A DNA stretch of 18,457 nucleotides from Echinococcus granulosus (taxonomy: Eukaryota; Platyhelminthes; Cestoda; Cyclophyllidea; Taeniidae): positions 116,541 through 134,997 of the forward strand of contig NW_020170552.1 in assembly GCF_000524195.1 (NCBI RefSeq), given 5' to 3'. A program made the translations under genes and the position numbers. The notes beneath the pieces were generated by a model that saw only the letters and a list, made by a program, of their open reading frames with translations, did not search any database and was not told the origin of the DNA. The first letter of the stretch is position 1, and each line of letters begins with the position of its first letter. This document shows, piece by piece, positions 1 through 9,087 of the stretch.

Positions 1-592
1 TGGATATCAAGTGCTGTCGCGTAGATTGCTTTTCTTTAAATTCGATGCGTTGTTCCCAATAAGTAGCGAATTACCAAAGAAAGAAATTATTCTTTGCAAA
101 CGGTGGGCATAACAAATCACTTCTAGTATGTCCAGCTCCCAAAAACTACGAACTGATGAGTGAACCTATTCCACCTCCTTCCATCGCACCATTGTTAATA
201 AAGCAGTTAAGTAGCACTGATTATCGATTGTTTCTATACTGAAAGGCAAAGACTAGGGGTATATTAATGTTGCACTAAAATTCATTGGCAAATGTGACGG
301 GATAACCGACACTTTAACAATTTCAGCCTTGTCGTGCGTAAAGAAGTGATATCTCTTCTACAACTCCCACGGTTCTCTCCACTTTGCCGAAATAAATATG
401 ATGCTTGGGGTGGTAAAGGTCATTTAGATCAGCTCCTTTCCTTCAGACTTGTGAGAATGTAATTTTGCAAAAGGACAGAAGCAGAAGTAGACGAAGATGG
501 TAGAGTAGAAGAGAAGAACGTCAAAGCCAAAGGCCTAATGGATTGGGTAGCGCAGAGATAGCATAAAAGTGATTGGCGTTGTCGTGTGTGCT
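1..592. other. no gene recognised
   Basis: AT-rich sequence with frequent stops in all frames up to about 429. A long minus-strand open frame (429-1049) covers the right end but contains no ATG and no known motif. Confidence 0.4.
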
Positions 593-679
593 CTAAAGCA
601 GAAACGTCATCCCGACAATCACCACCTCCATGACGTCGCGGGTGAAGGCGTACATAGGCTCGTCGCAGCCGAACCACAT
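593..679 (-). mobile_element. short coding-like fragment, possible Ty3/Gypsy reverse transcriptase remnant
   Basis: From ATG 679 to TAG 593 there are 28 codons with a strong three-base pattern: third positions are G or C in about 24 of 28, first positions in about 15, second in about 9. The peptide (MWFGCDEPMYAFTRDVMEVV, then IVGMTF) resembles the MPFG...F-x-R-x-M-D-x-V...G-L-T-F stretch that precedes the catalytic YLDD of Ty3/Gypsy reverse transcriptases. MPFG is altered to MWFG, the spacing differs by one residue, and no YLDD follows. If the relation is real, this is a decayed copy. Confidence 0.25.
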
Positions 680-2238
680 GGAGGTTAAGTTGTGGCAACA
701 CCTTCCTTAGTTCAGTACAATCATTGAATGCTACGTTAGGATGGAATTTAAGACTGACGAATGGAGAAGGTACGGCTTTGTAACCTTCCGAGGTAAAGCA
801 CACGGTACTCCTGCTCTGACTGAGGGTGGTTTCATGTATGCGAGGCCATATATGTACCACGTAGATTGGTCGATTACTAACACGCAGAACTTGGCTGTCA
901 ATTTCTTTGAAGCCCGCATTGTTCTGTGTGCCTTTGAATGTACGGCTTATTAGCTTACGTTGAGTGATGACTACTATGATATTACAATTTAAGTGTCTCG
1001 GTAATTTCCAATTGTTTTGTCCATTACGTGCACCACTAACTTCACACAATCTAGGTTATGCAAACCTGGTTATTACTACTTTGTACATTCATTCCTTGTG
1101 TACAAAAATTTCAGGAGTACCTCAACTGCAGTGTTCTTCAGGAGAACCAAGATCAAACTATTAGTACTTTCGTTGGAGATTCCCTCAGCGAGGCTTCGCT
1201 ATTGGTGTAGCTACTAATGAGTTCATTCCAAAAAAAAGGACTTGAGCGAGGTAATGTGAGTATGAAGGCGTCTTAATTGCCCATTTTCTTGTCGTGCGGG
1301 CTATGTGAAAAAGTCTTGTCTCCTTCTCTGGAGTGTGAAAACAGTCTAATACGTTTAAAGGTCGCCTATGGTATTACTTCTAACGTTTCCTGGTGCAAAA
1401 AAGAGCCAAAATTCACTTACTTAGTTAAAAAACTGCTAATATTTCAAAATAAGTCTCCACCGCCTATAAATAAAAGTCAGAATCAGAACTGCCAACGCTT
1501 TGACAGATATGTTAATGCATTTCGATCACAGTAGCGGATTCACGGTTTTGCCGACCGTAAAATACTGCTAGATTTGCAGATTTCTGCACAGTCGGTTATT
1601 AGGTTTGGATTATCCCTAGTGTATTCGCTTCCACCATGCATCAAATTTTTGCGTCTACAGCGGATCTGTTGACGTATATGGTACTGACGATCCTTCAATG
1701 AGCTTTTAGGATCATCTTTGTAATCCAACGAATTTCGAGCCACGTACGTGCACCAATCAAGTCACTAAGTCTGGCAAATGGCTCCGCGATCTTGACTCAG
1801 TACCTTTGGAATGCTGCATCCACTATTTAATTTACCAGATAGCAGCCAAACATAGCCTCGGTGACGTACCATGTAGATAACTACTTGATCTCAAAGTTGG
1901 GCCCATAAGCACGTAAATCAGACATTTCCAGTTACCGAAATGCCACCCAAGATAAATAACACTTCTATTTCATATAATGCATATACTTGTCAAGATATTA
2001 CCAACCAGTGATCTACCTACTAAACCACTCTTCAGAAGACAATATCCTTTAAATTGAGGTTGAGCTCGACTCTAGCATTTGCGCCTAATTGGAAGGGGGT
2101 GGAGGCAAAATTCCTATCACATTGCAAGCACTCATGTCTAAGAAGCTAAAATAATCCAGCTAAGTGACCCCTACTATAGCCAGTTTTGTTTCCCACAATT
2201 CGTACACAAGAATAAAAGTTTCTTGGTACGTCCAATGA
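680..2238. other. no gene recognised; opposing open frames only
   Basis: The left part carries a plus frame starting at ATG 741 (70 codons, containing RRYGFVTFRGKA, similar to an RRM RNP1 motif) opposite part of the 206-codon minus frame. Neither has clear splice sites or a complete domain. From about 1220 to 2238 only short frames without recognisable motifs are present. Confidence 0.35.
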
Positions 2239-2364
2239 GGGACCGTGGCAGAATATGTGCCTAGCAACGTTTATTTTGGCAAGTGGTATGAAATTAAATC
2301 CGTCTCATTTGGCATTAATCAACTTACTTACACTTTTTATGAGCAGAAACTTCAAGCATCGATT
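2239..2364 (+). other. open segment with a lipocalin-like GKWYEI motif
   Basis: A 42-codon open stretch contains VYFGKWYEIKS followed by LTYTFYEQ. The G-x-W-Y-E-I block is the first conserved motif of lipocalins (as in apolipoprotein D), small secreted beta-barrels that bind hydrophobic ligands. No signal peptide, second or third lipocalin motif, or good donor was found nearby, so this may be coincidence or a decayed exon. Confidence 0.17.
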
Positions 2365-2381
2365 TAAATAAACCATACTAA

Positions 2382-3066
2382 AGAACTAGTGTCTTAAAAG
2401 CTTACAAGGCTGGTATGAAATGGTTCAGGGCTTTGGAAGCTCTTACTATTAGAGAATTAGTCGACATGTCAGCTATCATCAAGAAAATGTTGTTAGACTG
2501 TCATGTAGTGGACGTATGACGTGGAAATTGTCAAAATATCCTTGTGAATGATAGCGATCAAAGACGCCTCATACTCATAGGATAAAATTTTTAAAAGCAC
2601 CAGTGAAGAAGGACCCAAAATTGGATTAGTTGTTATGGTCTCAGCAGTAAAACCACTGGGTATAGCATTTAACCAATGGCTGAGAAGAATCAAACTAAAT
2701 ACGCCCTAATATTTCTTCTTATGATTATCGTAATGATATTAATTCAATGAATGACATAAATACCATACAAGTCCACGGACTCAGTGAAGATGACAGAAAC
2801 ATATATGTAGTCTGTTCGATCAAATTATATTTAACTTTTTAGTACAAAATTCTGCTTTTTATTTGGATGACGACAAAATAGGCGAGTGTTTGGAGGCCAT
2901 AGGGAAGAGGGGAATTAAACAGTCAAAAGGTACTTACAAGAATGCGACTAAAATTGGTAAGAGCATGTGTATTGGTATTCCCTACAAGGGTAAAGTCATG
3001 TCCAGAGTAGGTTATTCTGAGCTTTCGTCTATCTCAGGGAACTACGACTACTCCTCCGCTACCTAA
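2382..3066 (+). CDS. candidate 3' part of an unrecognised plus-strand gene, three exons
   Basis: Three open segments join in phase: 2382-2513 (ending before GTATGA), 2581-2659 (after ctcatag, ending before GTATAG) and 2843-3066 (after the strong acceptor atttaactttttag, ending TAA at 3064-3066). The last exon encodes about 74 residues, rich in Lys, Gly and Ser, with LDDDKIGECLEAIGKRGIK near its start and SISGNYDYSSAT at its end. The middle exon holds EEGPKIGLVVMVSAVKPL. The last exon is the best supported; the first two rest on modest splice sites and compete with a minus-strand open frame at 2493-2693. No family is recognised. Confidence 0.27.
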
Positions 3067-3611
3067 TTTGTGTTCTTTTAAAACCGCTCCTCTAAACGGT
3101 GTGGTTAAGAAAAATATACATTGCATTAGAGTCAGAGTTTACTTACATTAGTTATCTCGATTTTAATTACACGGCGTAACATGCTTTTGTAGCGATCTTT
3201 CTTCTTGCCCTAGAATATAACTTTTATTGTCGGCTGGTGAGTGGATAAACTTCTTAGCGAACATATTTTGGACTTGAGAAATCTAGTAATTTGTGCAATA
3301 TTAGTAGCTGCAAAGCCATTCAAACTAAACGCTAAGACCACGCATTATCCCTTGATTCTCTCCGTACGACAGCAATAGCATATTGTGCATGAGCACTGTA
3401 TTATTTTCCGCCTTCATGAGCTCCCGACGCAGTACAAGAGTATGTCGGGTCTAATGAATCCTGTCAACGAAACCTTGCCTGCAAAATGAGTTATGATATT
3501 TACCTTAGTTAATTTAACTATAATGTACTATGTTCTCCAATCTATCAAAAAGAAGAGGCACAAGTCCTGAAAGCATGCTGTAAAAGCACTCCATAGAGGT
3601 AATACATAAAA
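3067..3611. other. intergenic, no feature seen
   Basis: AT-rich sequence between the candidate plus-strand last exon and the poly(A) signal of the minus-strand ankyrin gene. The two genes would converge here. No open frame of note. Confidence 0.5.
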
Positions 3612-3617
3612 TTTATT
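3612..3617 (-). terminator. AATAAA polyadenylation signal of the ankyrin gene
   Basis: AATAAA on the minus strand lies about 80 nt past the ankyrin stop codon, in AT-rich sequence. This is the normal place for a eukaryotic poly(A) signal. No other evidence for the cleavage site is visible. Confidence 0.5.
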
Positions 3618-3696
3618 AACAATAACATAAAACATACAAGAATTACGAAAATACTTGTAGTAAAAGTAGCATACTTAATTTACATTCGATAGGAAT

Positions 3697-3818
3697 TTAA
3701 GAAGTTTTCTTGACTTTGGCCTTTAAAATTATCGTGCAAATCTCCTTGTGTCCCTGACTCCTAGAAAGCGACAAAGCCGTCTTTCTGTCCACTTTTCTTC
3801 GCACTTTAGGATTAGCCC
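3697..3818 (-). CDS. exon 5 of the ankyrin gene, last repeat and TAA stop
   Basis: The exon follows acceptor aaatttgcag and enters in phase 1, so the split glycine completes VTGANPKV. It encodes the last repeat (KTALSLSRSQGHKEICTIIL) and a basic tail, then TAA at 3699-3697. It is too short to stand out as an open reading frame. The phase match and the continuation of the repeat support it. Confidence 0.85.
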
Positions 3819-5578
3819 CTGCAAATTTTCGTACGCATTTTTTAGCTGAATACGACAAATGACGAAAGCAATGCCTATTTTGGTATAATTTGTTAAGCCA
3901 GGGCTCACTTAATCTACTTGATCAAAATCAAATAATTTTGGCACGTCTCGATTTAGTATTTTACATTTTTAAGCAGTATTTAGAAAAATCTCAGGTACTG
4001 AACTATACATGTAAATGAAAGCACAAATCAAACCTCGTACCAGTGACCAACAAAGCAGCAACCATTTCTCTTTTACCAGTCTTTGCAGCTTTCATGAGTT
4101 GCGTGTAATCTTGTCCACCTAATTGCTCAATATTTGCCCCATGGGCTATAAGAAGGTCTAAAATGCTGACCTTGTTGGAGTCGATAGATAAAAAAATGAC
4201 TGGTGAGCTTGTGTCGTTGGAATGATTAGCATCTGCACCATGGTTGAGTAGGATTTGAACCAACTCTACTCGACCAAATAACACGGCTTCCCGGAGTGCT
4301 GCATTTAACTCTGCGCTCCTATCTACTATAGGAGAGCCACGCTCTAAGAGAAGCTTTACCAAGTCCACTTTGCCCTGTGAAAGCAACAAGTAAAGGCACA
4401 TGCTCACATTTCACAGTATTTTGGTATTTGCTTAGTTAGGTGAAATAGGGTATGTGAAGAAATGGGAACAATCGGTCTTAAATGCAGAAAAATAACTTAG
4501 GCAGCTTTTTAAACTGGGGAAAAGCTAGTGAATCTCATACGAAATAAAATACTTGACTCACTGATCCGCATCCTAGAGTCAAAGCGGATTCCTTGTTAGC
4601 GTTTAGTTGAGAGCTTACTATGGCGTTGTTGTCAAACAGATGTCGAACAATCTCAGTACGACCTTTCATGGTGGCCCGCATTGGTGGAGTGCACTGTCTG
4701 TGATTCACGACTTCCGAGGGACTGTGTTGCAGGAGAAACTTCACGCAGTTTAAATGTCCTCCAGCAGCTGCACAATGAAGGGGAGTGTTGCCCTATCTAT
4801 CGGTTTGGCAAATTGATGCTCTGTGTTCCAGAAGGTCGTTCGTCACATCATAGCAACCGAATTCAGCGGCCAGTGTGAGCGGAGTTTTTCTTCCATATTT
4901 TTCGTACATATTTGGATTCGTCTAAATACAAGTACTGCTAGTACACTAAAGACTATGGCATTTTCTTGAAGTTGTTTTTAAACACACATAGGAACAGTGA
5001 AATAGAGACTCAAGTTAAGGTATTTTATGGTGCTTCTTAAAAAGTGTTAACCTTGCCAATATACACTGCGACTATTATTACTGCTTTATGAGGACTAAGG
5101 CGCTATAATTTGGCTTCGAGGCTTGTGGGGTGACATTTAGGGCAACAATCAAGTAATCAAAAGAGAATGGGCGGATATTGTTACATACGCCCTTTTTAAG
5201 CAGCTGTCGAACAGAGTGCACGTCATTCGCGCCAGCTGCTCTCAGTAGTGCCATCCCGCTCTCATCCGCACGAATTGCTGGTAGCTCGTCTACATTTAGT
5301 TGATTCTCCTTCAAAATGCAGAGTTAAATGCATAAAGAGAAAAAGCTGACAAAACAATTTGTTGAAAAGTCGTTTTTGCAAAAAGGATAAAACCCGAGTC
5401 CTACTGCATCAATGGTAATCGTCATGGTATCTAGTAAAAATAAGGTCTATGTTCGATAAGTATGGGGCAAACTAGGTGTCCTAGGAGCAAATTCTGAGGG
5501 ATTTCCATTAAAAATGTCTTTACATAAAACATTTAATTTTGAATGTTAAAACTACATTATTACCTTTGCCTCATCCAT
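3697..5578 (-). CDS. ankyrin-repeat protein gene, five exons, interrupted by one in-frame TAG
   Basis: Exons in transcript order are 5578-5564, 5308-5189, 4921-4562, 4374-4041 and 3818-3697; introns are 255, 267, 187 and 222 bp with phases 0, 0, 0, 1. Joined, they give 316 codons holding about nine ankyrin repeats (near residues 23-55, 51-84, 85-118, 119-152, 153-187, 188-217, 218-251, 252-284, 285-316). Clear motifs are GNTPLHCAAAGGH, ESALTLGCG and the LLIAHGANIE loop. The protein ends in a short lysine-rich tail (KAKVKKTS) and shows no signal peptide, membrane segment or KH domain. Ankyrin repeats are protein-binding scaffolds; the partner is unknown. Repeat order and wording (ESALTL, then G-x-VDLVKLLL, then GxREMVAALL) resemble the first ankyrin block of Mask/ANKHD1/ANKRD17, but the short ankyrin-only length also recalls ANKRD29. 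Codon 88 is TAG (4793-4795), so as written translation would stop early. Exon structure is well supported; family name is inference. Confidence 0.88.
4041..4374 (-). CDS. exon 4 of the ankyrin gene, repeats 5-8
   Basis: This exon is 334 nt. It starts after the textbook acceptor ttgctttcacag and ends at CTG before donor GTACGA (phase 1). It completes repeat 5 (GKVDLVKLLLERG) and carries repeats ALREAVLFGRVELVQILL, SPVIFLSIDSNKVSILDLL and TQLMKAAKTGKREMVAALL. The seventh repeat has lost the TPLH signature. The other nearby donor (GTTTGA) would break the phase with exon 5. Confidence 0.9.
4562..4921 (-). CDS. exon 3 of the ankyrin gene, repeats 2-5, carries the TAG
   Basis: This exon is 360 nt, phase 0 at both ends, bounded by acceptor tgtatttag and consensus donor GTGAGT. 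It encodes repeats beginning KTPLTLAAEFG, GNTPLHCAAAGGH, TPPMRATMKGR and the start of ESALTLGCGS. The 43rd codon of the exon is TAG, at the variable position just before GNTPLH. Both sides stay in one frame and match the ankyrin consensus, so no intron or frameshift is needed to explain it. Repeat 4 is already degenerate (TPPM for TPLM, HLFDN for HLL). Confidence 0.88.
5189..5308 (-). CDS. exon 2 of the ankyrin gene, first repeat
   Basis: This exon has 40 codons in phase 0. It starts after the rather weak acceptor ttttgaag and ends GGC before the strong donor GTATGT. It holds an acidic leader and the helices of repeat 1 (MALLRAAGANDVHSVRQLLK). The final KKG joins to TNPN of exon 3, recreating the usual ankyrin beta-hairpin loop G-x-(N/D)-P-N across the intron. 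Confidence 0.85.
5564..5578 (-). CDS. exon 1 of the ankyrin gene, start codon and MDEAK
   Basis: The ATG at 5578-5576 has a G at -3 and a G at +4. It is the first ATG after an in-frame TAG about 13 codons upstream. The five codons end in AAG followed by the donor GTAATA. This phase-0 junction joins directly to the acidic, asparagine-rich start of exon 2. A longer upstream coding exon is not excluded, but the upstream stop makes this start the best choice. Confidence 0.72.
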
Positions 5579-5779
5579 TTCACCTAAAGAAACATTTGAG
5601 CCAACTGAATGCTAGTTTGAACACTGCCTCCATGATCGCCATTGCTGATCTCTCTTTTGTTTAAATTGGATGATTCTGCTCGTGCAAATCCAAAAGCACG
5701 TTAATTTTAGCAACGAGTTCATTTAAGATAGGCAAAAAATAATTTTAGCATTGATAGATACAAAAACAATTAGTAGATT

Positions 5780-6180
5780 TGAAATTGATGAACGAGTGAA
5801 TGAAGCGTTATCATCCCAAACTTGATAGACGGTTGATCCCAATATAGGGTTCGACAGGTACAAACAACTCTAGATAGATGGATGGATTCGTAAACAAGTG
5901 ACAGATGGAGAGCGAAAGAATCAGTAACAGACTGCTTGACAAATGCTTCTGACGCTAATGGATGGGTGTATCATATATGACTGAATGTGTAATTGGATGA
6001 ATGTCAAGCGTGAATGAGGGATAGATTTTCTCAAAATGGGTGAGAATAAAGACAAACAGATTAGCGATAATGGATTGGAAGTAGATGGATTTGGGTTTGA
6101 TAGACTGCTGCACTCTGAATTAATGAACAGGGGTATCCGATATGGCAATGTTGACTAAGACTGGGTGGAGAAATGAGTAA
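5780..6180. repeat. decayed GATG/GATA/GAAT-type simple repeat tract
   Basis: Plus-strand sequence is loaded with imperfect GATGGAT, GAATGAAT and GATAGATG words, for example agatagatggatggattc near 5871 and further ATGGATG/GAATG words near 5960-6010 and 6070-6090. The period is not constant and the tract is broken by unrelated bases, so it looks like an old tetranucleotide array after mutation. It lies just upstream of the ankyrin gene start. Confidence 0.4.
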
Positions 6181-7562
6181 ATCTATCGATGGCTTTATCA
6201 TCCACATGCATTATGTCAAAATAGAAGGCACTAGCCTAAGTACAGTAGGAAGGTGATATTTTACTATTCGCCTACCGTTCACAGTGTGCAGCCTCACCCA
6301 TTCCAACCACCACATAGCCGCCAGCACTACCCTCTCCAGGTAGAAGTGGCTTGAACGTAACCCGAACAGTGCGTAGTTGCACCCACGTCCGCAACGGCTC
6401 TTGCCGAACCTGTAGCACTATCATCGTCAAGCCCTTGTGCAGTGGACCCAGCTGCTATAAAAATGCCTGCCGTCGCGGACCTGTAGTTTGCACACATTAG
6501 GGAGTGATGACTACTAGCGAATTATGAGTGGACACCAATTACCTGACATCCGGAACATAACAAAGCAATGCCTCATTACTCACAAATTTGGACCACCACC
6601 TCAATAGCATGCCATCCATTCGTATTAATTCTGTCTTTGGCCTACCATTTCTGTACTCTTGCACCCATGTTCCACCCAGGCGTGTGCTTTATAAGGCCTT
6701 CAGAGAGGACCAAGGCAATACAGTCGTAGCAAAACGACAGCCCCGACGACGCCTGTGCTGCCAGTCTGCCAACCCCTCCAATGATATCATACCTTACAAC
6801 CTCTTTAAAAGTAACTTGAGCAAAAAAAATTATTCACTTTTAATGGAAAAAAGTCCTGATTTAGTCTTCGCATTGTAGGCAGCTGATACTGGTACATACA
6901 TCTCGGGGGGAGTCGCTACTGACACTACGCCAACTACTCACAGCTGTCCCCATCATCAATTTCGAGAAGTTGACCAGTGATAGAGTGGGACTCAGTTTCA
7001 CCGAATCATAACCGTGCGCTAAGTAGCTGGTTGCCTGTCATCGGGAACTATAATCGGTATATGTTCTCAGTTGCTGGCAGTAACCCTGTCAACTGGCCAG
7101 GCTGCAGGATGAGAAGTTAAAACATATAAAAAGAACAGCTTTGCGAAGGTGTTTCACATTAATCTGCATAGTAGTCTCATTCTCGAGAGAATGCGCTAGC
7201 AACTGGCACTAAGAGGACCTGCTGTAGGATGCTAAATTGAATTCTTCGCCCTGGCTTATAAAAAAGCATCACTGGTGATGCCACGGTCGTCGGAAGCGTG
7301 CCTTTCCAAATTATGGAGTAAATCATCGCATGGGACTCGGTCTAATACCGTTGGTGGTTTAAATGCGTTTGGATACGAATGGAAAAGTCTAATCACCCCG
7401 AAATCAGCCTTAATTTTGTAAACTATTAATTTTATCTACGCTTTAAACACACGTGGCACCACCAGCAATAAATCGGTTACTGCCATGTCAATGAGGTGAC
7501 ATGGAACATCGACAATCTGTGCAAAACCAGTATACAAGTTAACAATAAAGCTCCTTTTATAA
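6181..7562. other. no gene recognised; locally C/A-rich block and one small hairpin
   Basis: The stretch 6280-6790 is richer in C and has repeat-like wording without a recognisable element; a frame at 6588-6878 (+) has no known motif. A 7-bp perfect hairpin (GCATCAC, 2-nt loop, GTGATGC) lies at 7266-7281. Its function is unknown. Confidence 0.35.
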
Positions 7563-8031
7563 TGGCAAGCTAGTTTGTATTTGCACGAAAAATCTTCACT
7601 ATCTCAAACTCTCCTCAATGGCATGATCGGTGAGATGGAGATGAGAAACTTAAACTTCCTTGGCGGTGGTATCGGCAACAACGACAGAACGTAGGAGGTG
7701 ATTGAAACGCCGTTTAAGCAGTTAGCGGTCTCCGCAAAGAGGTTATTCCAGCAAACATTTGGTCATCGTTCTTGGCGCTCTTCTTCGCCAGCGGCTGACA
7801 GATCGACAACATTATCTTCGGATAATGATGAAGCCAGCAGCATCAGTCACAGCAGTGGTGTGTTGCTCTGATGACAACGATAGTAATGGTGCCTCGGTAT
7901 ACCAAAAGCCTATTAGTATCCTCACCTCTCTGCCATGATTGCTCTCGTTTCACCAGCATCCTCTTCTAGGGGGCAAAATTCTGGATTCCTTTAGACCTCT
8001 TTGCTTTCGTTTATTCACCATCGCCCATTAA
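7563..8031 (+). CDS. candidate Ser-rich C-terminal exons of an unrecognised plus-strand gene
   Basis: One frame is open from 7563, broken by TAG at 7692-7694, then open to 7868. The stretch after the TAG encodes ETPFKQLAVSAKRLFQQTFG and then a polar serine-rich tract (WRSSSPAADRSTTLSSDNDE) typical of a disordered region. A donor at 7857/7858 (G|GTGTGT, phase 1) joins in phase to the strong acceptor catcctcttctag at 7969. The final exon then adds about 19 codons (GKILDSFRPLCFRLFTIAH) to a TAA at 8029-8031. The TAG could itself be the AG of an acceptor, with the exon starting at 7695, though it lacks a pyrimidine tract. The family is not recognised. Confidence 0.3.
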
Positions 8032-8889
8032 GAGGAGAGTGTATATATCACGTAGCAATACTAGAAGCTGTACGGATAGTGCTGGAATGCCGCCTAGTGT
8101 GGCTACTCAATTTGGCCTTGCCACCGTAACATGGCTTACCATTATGAAAGTAGCTATGAGCATAGACCTCAAACAGCGAAATTAATATATTTTATGAATT
8201 TCCGGGGGCCAAAATTTCCTTTTACTCTACTGGTATCATTGGCAAAATGGGGTCTTTTATGCTAGTGCACCTCAATTTTAACTATTAGCCTAACAGCTGA
8301 TGATTTTGTAACAGCCTTCATCCACTCTAAGAAATCGTGGCAACAGAGGCAGTAGGGAAGTATCCCACTTCGAAACTGGGGTTTGCTTTCCCTACTTTTC
8401 TTCCCTCGTTAACAGAGCGCTTGGTTTTGCTTATAGTGACTTTAACAGATTCATAACCGCAACTTTGATCCTTTCTTTAACAGAGGGTTCATTTCTGGCA
8501 GAAGAGGTGGCATGCATTAAGGTCGCTTTCAGGTCAGTCAGGCGTCGACAACATCACTCTTCATGTTGTGTCCAGGCTAACGTCCTACTATGCGAATATT
8601 TTTCCATATTATACTAGCATTTTTTTAGGGTTCTCTCATGTTATTGTCGGTAACATAGTTAAGCCGACCACAGAAACCGTCTAGACTAATTATAGATATA
8701 GCTGCTGCTCTAAATATGGCAGCATAAATATCATAGGAGCCTGCCTTTGGTAGAAAAGGAACTGTCAAGGCTTCAGTTTCTTAGTGGTAGAGAGGATACC
8801 CCCGAAAAATTAAGGACAGCCTTAGTGCTACGTGGGAAATCGTCTTCAAGAATTACGTATTAAGACAATTCTACACATGGCCAATTTGA
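8032..8889. other. no feature seen
   Basis: AT-rich sequence with short frames only, and no repeats or RNA-like structures that I could recognise. Confidence 0.45.
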
Positions 8890-9087
8890 CTATCCAGGTT
8901 TTCTAGCCCATGACGATATGCTACATTCGCTCTTCCTAGATGGATGGTTGGATAGCCGTCCTTTTTTAGATGAATTTGACTGACAAGGTACTAATTTAAT
9001 GTTGAGGGCGGTGCTAGTTTTTCCAAAGCCTAACGACTGGGGCAACGAGTTGTCTCCACATTTCCTGCCGTTTTCATTACTCGCCAT
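8890..9087 (-). CDS. small hypothetical ORF, 65 codons
   Basis: The frame begins at ATG 9087-9085 (GGGAATGG context, G at -3 and +4) after an upstream in-frame TAA, and ends TAG. The product is polar and Ser/Lys/Asn-rich (QSNSSKKGRLSNHPSRKSEC) with no membrane segment or known motif. It could be a real exon or small protein, but a frame of this length is expected by chance several times in a window this size. Confidence 0.2.
   Translation of the reverse strand: MASNENGRKCGDNSLPQSLGFGKTSTALNIKLVPCQSNSSKKGRLSNHPSRKSECSISSWARKPG

Noticed and set aside
962..6516. 15-nt exact repeat GAGTGATGACTACTA at 962-976 and 6502-6516
   Set aside because: One repeat of this length is close to chance expectation for the window, and the flanks do not match.
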